Notes: generated from the sequence alone by a model not told the origin. DNA of 64,000 nt from Endozoicomonas sp. 4G (GCF_023822025.1 NZ_CP082909.1:5686001-5750000), one strand, 5' to 3'. Counted from the stretch's first letter, positions 34,090-44,751 are shown. Made by a program: numbers and translations.

Positions 34090-36511
34090 CTATTTTGCTG
34101 CTTTTCTTTTATTACCCATTACAACGATTATTCGTTTTTCTGCCACTTCTTTTTCATCATTGATGCCTTTAAACTCTATATCTTGACTACGGTGAATCAA
34201 ACTCATGTCGTTAGTAAAGGCATATCCGCCATTTTTTTTATAAGGTTTTTTTTCTTCCGTACCTTCAAGCGGGATAATAAAAGGATAAGAATCTGAACAC
34301 TGGGCAATTTCAAGTCCACCACCTGAGTATTCCGTTTCACAATCGTGCTCATTCAGCTGTACGACCAGACTACCCTCGTTTTGATCACGATGCCAGTGCA
34401 TATTCTTAATATTCTGAGGAGTGAACGATAAACCTTTAAATCTGACAGGATTGAATAGAGGATAGCGATTTATAAAAATCTTTATCCTGTCAACCTCATT
34501 ACCTGACCAATCTAATAAAACAGCCATTTTTTCCAATGCCTGGCAGCATAGTTCTTTAACAGCTTCCGAACGGGTTAGAAGATTCCTCTTGAATGCTTCT
34601 TTTGCTTTTATCTTGCCATCTTCATCAACTTGACAGACTAAATATTTGCCTACGTCATGCAAAAGATATGAATACACTATGTTACTATCTTCATGTCTTT
34701 TACTAGATTCAAATCTTATATATGGGCAATCAAAGATATCATTCTTAGGTATTTGATTTTTACAACTTGTATCGATTCTATTAAACACTTCATTGATAAG
34801 ATCCAAATCAAACAGTCGACGATCTTTGTCTATTTCACGGTTGACCTTTTCTAAAACACCTTCATCAAATACATCTTTTACCTGAATGAATTTATCACCA
34901 TATTTTATATTTTTATCGACTGCGCTTTGCCTGGGGTACCTTGTCTGATCCTGTCGTATTTTTTTCGATGGACTGGCACCATCAGCCGATGGTTCAAGCA
35001 TGAACAGAGCAAATCGGTTTAAAAATTTTTCATGCAGATTATACAATTCTTTATGGAAAGACCATTTATCCGCTTTTATCACCTCTTTGGAAGTATCGGT
35101 TGATGCGCTCAAAAAACCGGGCTTTACCAAACCGTTCGATAATTCTGTCGATTCCGGAACACTGTTCAGACTGTTTTTAAAAGAATCGCTCTGCTGAGTT
35201 GATGGGGCTGATCCAGCACTAGACGACCTTGCCAGATGGCTATTCATGGAATGATAAAATAAGTGCCCGGTTCCCATCTGAAGTAGTGACATAAGGTCCT
35301 TGATATGATGCTGCTGCCAGATTTTTTGTGCCGAAATACCCATGGCCAGTTTGTCTGATGTCGTACTGAGCGCCAGTGAAAACAGATCTTCTGAATGCTG
35401 GCTGGAGTCAGTGAGCAGTAAAAAGCCCTGATGGTGGCTAAAAAGATCATGGTCGGAGTAAACCAGTCGTGATACCGGGTTATTCTGGCTACTGCTCAGG
35501 CTGATAACCGCAGCGCCTTTTTGACTGTTTACAACATCGGTTAACGATGGGGAAAAAAACCATCCTTTCAGTGGTACTCCCCAACATTGCATTTTCAATG
35601 GCCCGGTTAACAGCTTTTAAGGTTTCTCCATGAAAGAGACTGTAAACCTTAGCCTCTTCAAAGTGTGAGCAGACGGTTGTGATGGTTTCTAAATCCCATT
35701 GAACATCCGTTTCAGCATCAATAAGCAGGTTTATTTCTTCAGAAACCTGGTCTCCACTGACCATCAGTTTTAGCCGGTTGTTATGGTTCTGATCAATCTG
35801 GATAGTCAGCTTATCCATACGGTTGTCAGAAAGCGTTTGGTATAAATGGAGCCATTCTGGAATGTCATCAGGGAGATCAATGTCGTCATTGTTGCTCAGT
35901 ACATTGATTTCAAGAAATGGCTTTTGATCTTCGGGGAATACAACTTGCTGATAATAATGACTGGCCAGCCAAGGGTGCTCAGGGTAGACAGGCATAAATC
36001 CTTTGCGGAGAAGGTGTGAGTCACAGGCAAGGATTTTGTTTTCCCTGTCGACGTAGTCAGACACAGTGGAGGTCAGATAATTAGAATAAAAATTCAGGTT
36101 AAGCAGTGTAAAAAATGCACCGATCCCTGACTCCACTGTCACTGCCGATGCTGCGAATAAATCCGTTATAAAAGAGTGGCTGCCTGACTGCTGTTTAAGA
36201 ACCACTTCTCTGGCGGCGGCTATGTAGTAGGGTACAAATGCAATAACAACAAAAATGGCTGAAGTGCGCAGTGAATCTAACACCTGTCGTGCGATTGTAT
36301 AAGAATCCTGTTGTACCAGAAGGTGAGTCTGTGGTTTTAATAAGTGGGGTATTCCCTGGTTCGAAATCGTCGTACCTACTGGATTTTCATTGACATGGAT
36401 GAGTGTTTCAGTCACTCCACTGGCCGCCAATGGAAGTGCCGTCAAAAATAAAATTAATGTCACTAGTCTGGCTAGATTAATCACTCTTAAATCACTCCTG
36501 AATCCTGTCAT
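34090..36511 (-). pseudogene. array copy 1, frameshifted at a T7 tract
   Basis: The N-terminal part starts at ATG 36511 (MTGFRSDLRV, then the signal-like LVTLILFLTALPLAASG). It runs to the tract at 35553-35559, which is T7 on the coding strand where copies 2-5 have T6. The frame then shifts; the correct frame continues to 34090. The total is 2422 bases, one more than a multiple of three, so removing a single T restores 806 residues. The restored C-terminus keeps WHRD and an IHRS His. The sequence from about 34790 to 36310 is almost identical to copy 2. Confidence 0.85.
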
Positions 36512-36581
36512 TAAGTTGAGGATGTAAATCAAGACACGGTGCTCAGTACTTTTATCAAGTCAATCTCAAAATGAGAGGCTT

Positions 36582-36614
36582 TTGCAAGCCCGTTCCTTTA
36601 GGGACGGAGTTTAC
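36582..36614 (+). mobile_element. remnant right end of an IS200/IS605-type element
   Basis: CCCGTTCC-TTTA-GGGACGGAGTTTAC closely matches the right-end hairpin of the TnpB element at 7603-7622 (CTCGCTCC-TTTA-GGGGCGAG-TAGTTCAC). Nothing else of the element remains. It lies exactly at the 3' end of array copy 2 and supplies that gene's final codons and stop. Confidence 0.55.
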
Positions 36615-38985
36615 TACCCACTACAACGATTATTCGTTTTTCTGCCACTTCTTTTTCATCATTGATGCCTTTAAACTCTATATCTTGACTACGGTGAATC
36701 AAAGTCATTTCGTTAGTAAAAGCATATCCGCCATTTTTTTCATAAGGGTTTTCTTCTTTCGTACCTTCAAGCGGGGTCATAAAAGGATCAGAAGCTAAAC
36801 ACTGGGCAATCTCAAGTCCACCACCTGAGTATTCCGTTTCACAATCGTGCTCATTCAGCTGTACGACCAGGCTACCCTCCTCTTGATCACGATGCCAGTG
36901 CATATTCTTAATATTCTGAGGAGTGAACGATAAACCTTTAAACCTGACAGGATTGAATAGAGGATAGCGATTTATATAAATCTTTATCCTGGCAACCTCA
37001 TTACCTGACCAATCTAATAAAACAGCCATTTTTTCCAATGCCTGGCAGCATAGTTCTTTAACAGCTTCCGAACGGGTTTGAAGAGTCCTCTTGAATGCTT
37101 CTTTTGCTTTTATCTTGCCATTTTCATCAAATTGACAGACTAAATATCCGTCTAAGCCATGCAAAAGATATGAATACACTATGTTACTATTTTCAGGTTC
37201 TATAAAAGATTCAAATCTTATATATGTGCAATCAAAGATATCACTCTTAGCTATTTGTTTTTCAAAAGTTGAAAAGATACTATCAAACACTTCATTGATA
37301 AGATCCAAATCAAACAGTCGACGATCTTTGTCTATTTCACGGTTGACCTTTTCTAAAACACCTTCATCAAATACATCTTTTACCTGAATGAATTTATCAC
37401 CATATTTTATATTTTTATCGACTGCGCTTTGCCTGGGGTACCTTGTCTGATCCTGTCGTATTTTTTTCGATGGACTGGCACCATCAGCCGATGGTTCAAG
37501 CATGAACAGAGCAAATCGGTTTAAAAATTTTTCATGCAGATTATACAATTCTTTATGGAAAGACCATTTATCCGCTTTTATCACCTCTTTGGAAGTATCG
37601 GTTGATGCGCTCAAAAAACCGGGCTTTACCAAACCGTTCGATAATTCTGTCGATTCCGGAACACTGTTCAGACTGTTTTTAAAAGAATCGCTCTGCTGAG
37701 TTGATGGGGCTGATCCAGCACTAGACGACCTTGCCAGATGGCTATTCATGGAATGATAAAATAAGTGCCCGGTTCCCATCTGAAGTAGTGACATAAGGTC
37801 CTTGATATGATGCTGCTGCCAGATTTTTTGTGCCGAAATACCCATGGCCAGTTTGTCTGATGTCGTACTGAGCGCCAGTGAAAACAGATCTTCTGAATGC
37901 TGGCTGGAGTCAGTGAGCAGTAAAAAGCCCTGATGGTGGCTAAAAAGATCATGGTCGGAGTAAACCAGTCGTGATACCGGGTTATTCTGGCTACTGCTCA
38001 GGCTGATAACCGCAGCGCCTTTTTGACTGTTTACAACATCGGTTAACGATGGGGAAAAAACCATCCTTTCAGTGGTACTCCCCAACATTGCATTTTCAAT
38101 GGCCCGGTTAACAGCTTTTAAGGTTTCTCCATGAAAGAGACTGTAAACCTTAGCCTCTTCAAAGTGTGAGCAGACGGTTGTGATGGTTTCTAAATCCCAT
38201 TGAACATCCGTTTCAGCATCAATAAGCAGGTTTATTTCTTCAGAAACCTGGTCTCCACTGACCATCAGTTTTAGCCGGTTGTTATGGTTCTGATCAATCT
38301 GGATAGTCAGCTTATCCATACGGTTGTCAGAAAGCGTTTGGTATAAATGGAGCCATTCTGGAATGTCATCAGGGAGATCAATGTCGTCATTGTTGCTCAG
38401 TACATTGATTTCAAGAAATGGCTTTTGATCTTCGGGGAATACAACTTGCTGATAATAATGACTGGCCAGCCAAGGGTGCTCAGGGTAGACAGGCATAAAT
38501 CCTTTGCGGAGAAGGTGTGAGTCACAGGCAAGGATTTTGTTTTCCCTGTCGACGTAGTCAGACACAGTGGAGGTCAGATAATTAGAATAAAAATTCAGGT
38601 TAAGCAGTGTAAAAAATGCACCGATCCCTGACTCCACTGTCACTGCCGATGCTGCGAATAAATCCGTTATAAAAGAGTGGCTGCCTGACTGCTGTTTAAG
38701 AACCACTTCTCTGGCGGCGGCTATGTAGTAGGGTACAAATGCAATAACAACAAAAATGGCTGAAGTGCGCAGTGAATCTAACACCTGTCGTGCGATTGTA
38801 TAAGAATCCTGTTGTACCAGAAGGTGGGTCTGTGGTTTTAATAAGTGGGGTATTCCCTGGTTCGAAATCGTCGTACCTACTGGATTTTCATTGACATGGA
38901 TGAGTGCTTCAGTATTTCCATTTGCAGCCAATGAAAACGCCGTCAAAAATAAAATCAATGTCACCAGTCTGACCATATTACTCAT
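36598..38985 (-). CDS. array copy 2: secreted/membrane protein with putative 2OG-Fe(II) dioxygenase tail
   Basis: This encodes 795 residues starting MSNMVRLVTLILFLTAFSL, the start shared by most copies (GGGAAA about ten bases upstream). After the signal-like segment come two hydrophobic stretches (~residues 70-90 and ~105-135), a long middle region of unknown fold, and the C-terminal domain. That domain has WHRD near residue ~690, LVVQLNEHD, YSGGGLEIAQ and LIHRS: an HxD...H pattern with a GGG strand as in prolyl-hydroxylase-like dioxygenases. Its last residues (KLRP, stop) come from an IS end. Function unknown. Confidence 0.75.
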   Translation of the reverse strand: MSNMVRLVTLILFLTAFSLAANGNTEALIHVNENPVGTTISNQGIPHLLKPQTHLLVQQDSYTIARQVLDSLRTSAIFVVIAFVPYYIAAAREVVLKQQSGSHSFITDLFAASAVTVESGIGAFFTLLNLNFYSNYLTSTVSDYVDRENKILACDSHLLRKGFMPVYPEHPWLASHYYQQVVFPEDQKPFLEINVLSNNDDIDLPDDIPEWLHLYQTLSDNRMDKLTIQIDQNHNNRLKLMVSGDQVSEEINLLIDAETDVQWDLETITTVCSHFEEAKVYSLFHGETLKAVNRAIENAMLGSTTERMVFSPSLTDVVNSQKGAAVISLSSSQNNPVSRLVYSDHDLFSHHQGFLLLTDSSQHSEDLFSLALSTTSDKLAMGISAQKIWQQHHIKDLMSLLQMGTGHLFYHSMNSHLARSSSAGSAPSTQQSDSFKNSLNSVPESTELSNGLVKPGFLSASTDTSKEVIKADKWSFHKELYNLHEKFLNRFALFMLEPSADGASPSKKIRQDQTRYPRQSAVDKNIKYGDKFIQVKDVFDEGVLEKVNREIDKDRRLFDLDLINEVFDSIFSTFEKQIAKSDIFDCTYIRFESFIEPENSNIVYSYLLHGLDGYLVCQFDENGKIKAKEAFKRTLQTRSEAVKELCCQALEKMAVLLDWSGNEVARIKIYINRYPLFNPVRFKGLSFTPQNIKNMHWHRDQEEGSLVVQLNEHDCETEYSGGGLEIAQCLASDPFMTPLEGTKEENPYEKNGGYAFTNEMTLIHRSQDIEFKGINDEKEVAEKRIIVVVGSKLRP

Positions 38986-39154
38986 TTTTAAAATTTCCCA
39001 AACTTTCTATTTTCCCGCTTCAGCAGGTTACAAGGCAGCCAGACCAGTTTTTTGGTTTGGCGGGGATTATTGTAGATCAGGAGGCTTATTTGCAATTAAT
39101 TGAAAAGCCTCCCTGACTGGGGTAGCTTATCTGATCCAGAAGTATTTTGATCGA

Positions 39155-41707
39155 TTACCGGTAACCAGCCAATACAAGCAGGATGCGTTTTTCTCCCACT
39201 TTTTTTTCATCATTGCCGAATTCGCAGTCTATGTCTGCTTCCTTGTGAACTAAACCCTCACGGTTGGTATAAATTAAACCCCTATTTTGTTCAAGAAGAT
39301 GCTCTTCTTCCGTACCTTCCTTAGGTGGGCCATCGACAAACCATGAAGCTGAAGAAAAAAAAGATGAAGAACGACATCCAATATTAACTCCACCGCCTGA
39401 ATATCCCCTTTCACAATCGTTGTCATTCAGCTGTACGATCAGGCTTGCCTGTGCCGGATCACGACTCCAAGGCAAACCCTTCATATTTTTGGGAGTCATT
39501 AAGAACCCTTTAAACCTGTCAGGATGGATTAGGGGATAGCGCATTATTAAAAATTGTATATTTTCAACCTCATTACCTGACCAACCTAATGAAACAACCA
39601 TTTTTTCCAATGCCTGACAACACAGCTCTTTAACGGCTTCTGAACGAGTATAAATAATATCTTTCTTGAAGGCTTCTCTTTCTTTTATCCTGCCATCTTT
39701 ATCAAAATGACTGATCAGGCGTTTTTCCTCGGAATTCAATTCAATTTCATTATATATGTTACCACCAACAATTTTCAGAGCTACATGATCAAAAATATCA
39801 TTTCCCGACATTCTGAAATATTTACCAGACATGGATTCTAAAAACCCTTCTTTGATAAAGTCGACATCAAATAATCGGCAATCTTTGCCTATTTCTCCGT
39901 TGACCTTTTTTAAAAGATCTTTGTTAAATACTTGATTTATCTTTATAAATTTATCTCCAAATTTTATTTGTTCATCAATTGTACTTTCCCCTAAAACCGA
40001 TGACGTGGCGAAATGGCTACTACCGGCCGTGTCACTATCGACTCTATCTGCTGGAACACTCTCTTCTGAGTCCTGAACGCTCTGTCTGGAGTGCCTTGTC
40101 TGACCCAGTCGTATTTTTTTCGATTGACTGGCATCATCAGCCGATGGTTCAAGCATAAACAGAGCGAATGATTTTAAAAATCCCCTATGCAGCTTGTACA
40201 GTTCGTTATGGAAAGACAGTTCACCCGCTTTTATCATCTTTTGGACAGTATCGGTTGATGCTCTCAAAAAACCGGACTCTACCGGACCTTTCGATAATTC
40301 TGTCGATTCCCCAATATTGGGCAGGCTGTTTTTAAAGGAATGGCTCTGTTGAGGTGATGGGGCTGACCCAGGGTTAGACGTTCTTGCCAGATGGGTATTC
40401 ATAGAGCGATATAATAAGTGCCCGGTTCCCATTTGAAGTAATGACATAAGGTCGTTGATATGATCTTGCCTCCAGGTTTTTTGTGACGAAAGACCCATAG
40501 CCAGTTTGTCTGATGTGGTACTGAGCGCCAGTGAAAACAGATCTTCTGAATGCTGGCTTGAGTCAGTGAGCAGTAAAAATCCCTGATGGTGGCTAAAAAG
40601 ATCATGGTCAGAGTAAACCAATCGTGATACCGGGTTATTCTGGCTACTGCTCAGACTGATAACCGCAGCGCCTTTTTGACTGTTTAAAACATCGGTTAAC
40701 GATGGGGAAAAAACCACCCTTTCAGCGGTATTGCCCGACATTGCGTTTTCAATGGCCCGGTTAACAGCCTTTAAGGTTTCTCCATGAAAGAGGCTGTAAA
40801 CCTTAGCCCCTTCAAAGTGTGAACAGACGTTTGTAATGGTCTCTAAATCCCATTGAACATCCGTTTCAGCATCCGTTTCAGCATCCGTTTCAGCATCAAT
40901 AGTCAGGTATATTTCCTCAGAAACCTGTTCACCACTGACCATAAGTTTTAGCAGGTGATTATGGTTCTCATGAATTTGGATAGTCAGCTTATCCAGACGG
41001 CTGTCAGAAAGCGTTTGATATAAATGAACCCATTCTGGAATATCGTCAGGGAGCTCAGTGTCGGCATTGTTTTTCAGTAGATTGTTTTTCAGTAGATTGA
41101 TTTCCAGAAATGGCTTTTGATCTTCGGGGAATACAACCTGCTGATAATAATGACTGGCCAGCCAGGGGTGTTCAGGGTAGACAGGCATGAACCCTTTGCG
41201 GGGAAGGTTCGATTCACAGGCAAGGATTTTGTTTTCCCTGCCAACATAGTCAGACACAGTACCGGTCAGATAGTTAGAATAAAAATACAGGTTGAGCAAT
41301 GTAAAGAATGCCCTGACTTGTGACTCCAATGCCATTGCCGATGATGCGAAAAAATCGGCTACATAAGACCGGCTTCCTCTTGATGGGTATTTGCCAACCA
41401 CCTCGCTGGCGGCGGCCATGTAATAGGGTAAAAAGGAAACAGCAACAAGAATGGCTGAAGTTCTCAGTGAACCTAACACCTGTCGTGCGATTGTATAAGA
41501 GTCCTGTTGTACCAGAAGGTGGGTCTGTGGTTTTAATAGGCGGGTTATTCCCTGGTTCGAAATCGTCGTCCCTACTGGATTTTCATTGACATTAATGAGT
41601 GTTTCAGTACCTCCACTTGCCGCCAATGGAACCGCCGTCAAAAATAAAATCAATGTCACCCGTCTGGCTGGATTACTCACTCTTAAATGGCTCCTGAATC
41701 CAGTCAT
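39155..41707 (-). CDS. array copy 3: longest-diverged member, first metal ligand lost
   Basis: This encodes 850 residues from ATG 41707 (MTGFRSHLRVSNPARRVTL), aligned with copy 1; a further 50 in-frame codons upstream look unlike the family. The head is conserved but more diverged than in the other copies. It has an AETD triplication (12-bp repeats, 40859-40894), an LLKNN duplication (about 41068-41098) and a Ser/Asp-rich insertion (SVPADRVDSDTAGSSHFAT). In the C-terminal domain the WHRD of the other copies reads WSRD, so the putative iron site lacks its first His, while the distal LVHKE His remains. It may be a non-catalytic variant. Confidence 0.75.
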   Translation of the reverse strand: MTGFRSHLRVSNPARRVTLILFLTAVPLAASGGTETLINVNENPVGTTISNQGITRLLKPQTHLLVQQDSYTIARQVLGSLRTSAILVAVSFLPYYMAAASEVVGKYPSRGSRSYVADFFASSAMALESQVRAFFTLLNLYFYSNYLTGTVSDYVGRENKILACESNLPRKGFMPVYPEHPWLASHYYQQVVFPEDQKPFLEINLLKNNLLKNNADTELPDDIPEWVHLYQTLSDSRLDKLTIQIHENHNHLLKLMVSGEQVSEEIYLTIDAETDAETDAETDVQWDLETITNVCSHFEGAKVYSLFHGETLKAVNRAIENAMSGNTAERVVFSPSLTDVLNSQKGAAVISLSSSQNNPVSRLVYSDHDLFSHHQGFLLLTDSSQHSEDLFSLALSTTSDKLAMGLSSQKTWRQDHINDLMSLLQMGTGHLLYRSMNTHLARTSNPGSAPSPQQSHSFKNSLPNIGESTELSKGPVESGFLRASTDTVQKMIKAGELSFHNELYKLHRGFLKSFALFMLEPSADDASQSKKIRLGQTRHSRQSVQDSEESVPADRVDSDTAGSSHFATSSVLGESTIDEQIKFGDKFIKINQVFNKDLLKKVNGEIGKDCRLFDVDFIKEGFLESMSGKYFRMSGNDIFDHVALKIVGGNIYNEIELNSEEKRLISHFDKDGRIKEREAFKKDIIYTRSEAVKELCCQALEKMVVSLGWSGNEVENIQFLIMRYPLIHPDRFKGFLMTPKNMKGLPWSRDPAQASLIVQLNDNDCERGYSGGGVNIGCRSSSFFSSASWFVDGPPKEGTEEEHLLEQNRGLIYTNREGLVHKEADIDCEFGNDEKKVGEKRILLVLAGYR

Positions 41708-42161
41708 AGAACTGGGGATATGCATCAAGCCATGGCGATGCATAAGAAAGCTGCGAATAGAGTTCGTGAGAAACGTGATGGCGCTCCATACCAGGCAACG
41801 TGTTGTGTTTTTGCACATTTGAAGCTCTCTGCCGTCTGTATTTGTTGATGTTTCCAAGCATCAGCAAGAGTAGCAGTAAAATGCGAAACCGTTGCACTAA
41901 ATCGCACCCAGTTAGAAAATCAGAGTTTGTCAGACTGGTACTTAGTGGCAGCAGACACAAGATTGTCTGCTCCAGCAGTCCATACATGCGGCATACCCAC
42001 GTACGACGCTGGACGTTGAAATACCTGGTTCAGTGGTGTTGGGATTGCTTTCAGGTACGATGTTGCCGTAAGACTATGCGACAGGTTCTCAAACGGCTAG
42101 CCCGGATATTTCATAAACTGCCCAATAAGCCAGAAATATTCGATTCCAAATAGCTGAGTAC
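41708..42161. other. 454-base gap between array copies 3 and 4, no clear gene
   Basis: Open frames on both strands (a 104-residue one on the minus strand overlapping the start of copy 3, a 117-residue one on the plus strand, and a start-less frame PFENLSHSLTATSYLKAI at about 42080 going leftwards) lack ribosome sites and relatives I know. The last ~50 bases match the other array spacers. Part of it may be an insertion or the debris of a lost gene. Confidence 0.4.
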
Positions 42162-44561
42162 TTACTTGTAATCAGCGAATGCAGTAATGATACATTTTTC
42201 TCCTACTTTTTCCTTATCATTGCTGCATTTGAAGTCTATATCTCCGCCCCGATGAACCAATTTCTCCTCGTTAGTAAAAACATAACCGCTATTCATTTTA
42301 TAACCATGTGTTTCTTCCGTCCCTTTATCAGGCGAATCCATACGATTGCCGCGAATTGAAGACCTTCCAATATCAAGTCCACCACCTGAATATTCTATTT
42401 CACCATCGTTGTCATTCAACTGTACGACGAGGCTTGCCTGTCCCGGATCGCGATGCCATCTCAAACTCTTAATATTTTTGATAGGCTGACGGAGCCCTTC
42501 AAGCCTGTCGGGGTGCATTAGGGGATAGCGTATTATATAAAACTGTATATTTTCAACCTTATTACCTGACCAATTTAATGAATCTGCCATTTTTTCTAAT
42601 GCCTGACAGCATAGTTCTTTAACAGATTCCGAACGGGTGTGAGTAATACCTCTCTTGAGTGCTTCTTTTTCTTTTATCTTTCCATCTTTATCAAAATAAC
42701 AGGTCAGCGCTTTTTCCTCGGTATGCAATTTAATCACATTCCGTAGGTTATTGTTAACAATATCAATAACCATATGATCGAAAATATCATTGTCAGGTAT
42801 CAATAAAAAATCAGGGAAAAGGGCTTTATCAATCTCATTTTTGATAAAATCCACATCAAACAACCGGCGATCTTGACCTACTTCCCAATTGACCTTTTTT
42901 AAAAGACCTTTATCAAACACATCATTTAACGGAATGAATTTATCACCATATTTTATATGTTCATCAACTGCCCTTTCTGCTGAAACATCCTCCTTTGAGT
43001 ACTGTGCGTCCTGCCCGGAGTTCCGATCCAGTCGTATTTTTTTCGATGACCTGACACCATCAGCCGATGGCTCAAGCATGAACAGAGCGAATGAGCTTAA
43101 AAATTTCACATGCAGCCTGTCCAGTTCGTTATGGAAAGACGATTGACCCGCTTTCATCATTTCTGTGAAAACATGGGTTAATGCTCTGAAAAAACCGGGC
43201 TCTATCGAACGTTTCGATAATTCTGTCGATTCCGGAACACGGGTCAGACTGTTTTTAAAAGAATGGCTCTGTCGAGTTGATGGAGCTGACCCAAGATTAG
43301 ACGACCTTGCCAGATGGGTATTCATGGAATGATAAAATAAGTGCCCGGTTCCCATCTGAAGCAGTGACATAAGGTCCTTGATATGATGCTGCTGCCAGAT
43401 TTTTTGTGCCGAAATACCCATGGCCAGTTTGTCTGATGTGGTACTGAGCGCCAGTGAAAACAGATCATCTGAATGCTGGCTGGAGTCAGTGAGCAGTAAA
43501 AAGCCCTGATGGTGGCTAAAAAGATCATGGTCAGAGTAAACCAGTCGTGATGCCGGGTTATTCTGGCTACCACTCAGGCCGATAACCGCAGCACCTTTCT
43601 GACTGTTTAACACATCGGTTAAAGATGGGGAAAAAACCATCCTTTCAGTGGTATTGCCCGACATTGCGTTTTCAATAGCCTGGTTAACAGCCTTTAAGGT
43701 TTCTCTATGAAAGAGGCTGTAAACCTTAGCCTCTTCAAAGTGTGAGCAGACGGTTGTGATGGTTTCTAAATCCCATTGAACATCCGTTTCAGCATCAATA
43801 ATCAGGTTTATTTCTTCAGAAACCTGATCTCCACTGACCATCAGTTTTAGCAGGTTGTTGTGGTTCTCATGAATCTTGATAGTCAGCTTATCCATACGGT
43901 TGTTAGAAAGCGTTTGGTATAAATGAACCCATTCTGGAATGCCGTCAGGGGGATCAATGTCGTCATTATTGCTCAGTACATTAATTTCCAGAAATGGCTT
44001 TTGATCTTCGGGGAATACAACCTTCTGATAATAATGACTGGCCAGCCAGGGGTGTTCAGGGTAAACAGGCATGAAGCCTTTACGGGGAAGGTGCGCGTCA
44101 CAGGCAAGGATTTTGTTTTCCCTGTCGACGTAGCCAGACACAGTGGAAGTCAGATAGTTAAAATAAAAATTCAGGTTAAGCAGTGTAAAAAATGCACCGA
44201 TCCGTGACTCTACTGTCACTGCCGATGCTGCGAAAACATCCGTTATAAAAGAGTGGCTGCCTGACTGCTGTTTAAGAACCACTTCTCTGGCGGCGGCTAT
44301 GTAATAGGGTACAAATGCAATAACAACGAAAATGGCAGAAGTGCGCAGTGAATCTAACACCTGTCGTGCGATTGTATAAGAATCCTGCTGTACCAGAAGG
44401 TGAGTCTGTGGTTTTAATAAGTGGGATATTCCCTGGTTCGAAATCGTCGTACCTACTGGATGTTCATTAACATGGATGAGTGTTTCAGTACCTCCACTGG
44501 CCGCCAATGGAAGTGGCGTCAAAAATAAAACCAATGCCACAATTCTGGCCATATTACTCAT
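42162..44561 (-). CDS. array copy 4: secreted/membrane protein with putative 2OG-Fe(II) dioxygenase tail
   Basis: This encodes 799 residues from the conserved ATG 44561 (MSNMARIVALVLFLTPLPL); an ATG six codons earlier is possible. The domain order is as in copy 2. The tail reads LRWHRDPGQASLVVQLND, EYSGGGLDIGRS, KLVHRGGDIDF and GEKCII: an intact HxD...H set and a basic residue where 2-oxoglutarate would bind. It lacks the ~20-residue Ser-rich insertion of copies 3 and 6 and has its own spacer (GQDAQYSKEDVSAERAVDEH). No partner genes lie in the array. Confidence 0.75.
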   Translation of the reverse strand: MSNMARIVALVLFLTPLPLAASGGTETLIHVNEHPVGTTISNQGISHLLKPQTHLLVQQDSYTIARQVLDSLRTSAIFVVIAFVPYYIAAAREVVLKQQSGSHSFITDVFAASAVTVESRIGAFFTLLNLNFYFNYLTSTVSGYVDRENKILACDAHLPRKGFMPVYPEHPWLASHYYQKVVFPEDQKPFLEINVLSNNDDIDPPDGIPEWVHLYQTLSNNRMDKLTIKIHENHNNLLKLMVSGDQVSEEINLIIDAETDVQWDLETITTVCSHFEEAKVYSLFHRETLKAVNQAIENAMSGNTTERMVFSPSLTDVLNSQKGAAVIGLSGSQNNPASRLVYSDHDLFSHHQGFLLLTDSSQHSDDLFSLALSTTSDKLAMGISAQKIWQQHHIKDLMSLLQMGTGHLFYHSMNTHLARSSNLGSAPSTRQSHSFKNSLTRVPESTELSKRSIEPGFFRALTHVFTEMMKAGQSSFHNELDRLHVKFLSSFALFMLEPSADGVRSSKKIRLDRNSGQDAQYSKEDVSAERAVDEHIKYGDKFIPLNDVFDKGLLKKVNWEVGQDRRLFDVDFIKNEIDKALFPDFLLIPDNDIFDHMVIDIVNNNLRNVIKLHTEEKALTCYFDKDGKIKEKEALKRGITHTRSESVKELCCQALEKMADSLNWSGNKVENIQFYIIRYPLMHPDRLEGLRQPIKNIKSLRWHRDPGQASLVVQLNDNDGEIEYSGGGLDIGRSSIRGNRMDSPDKGTEETHGYKMNSGYVFTNEEKLVHRGGDIDFKCSNDKEKVGEKCIITAFADYK

Positions 44562-44751
44562 TTTTAAATTGTCCCACATTTTTTATTTTGCCGCTTTAAC
44601 AGGTTAAAAGGCAGCCCAGATCAGTTCTTTGTTTTGGCTGGGATTAGTGTAGTTCAGGGGGGCTTATTTGCAATTAATTCAGCACGTCCATGCGCTTATT
44701 TTCCCATTCAAAAAACAACGATCATCCTTCCAGTACGATCAAGGGTGCAAG

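Noticed and set aside
37502-37699. Small antisense genes (65-68 codons) recurring in every array copy
   Set aside because: They are out-of-frame shadows of a conserved coding region; their conservation is explained by the sense protein and they have no ribosome sites.
41800-42153. 117-codon plus-strand frame in the gap between array copies 3 and 4
   Set aside because: Cys/Arg-rich low-complexity composition, no ribosome site, and part of it is spacer sequence shared by other array gaps.
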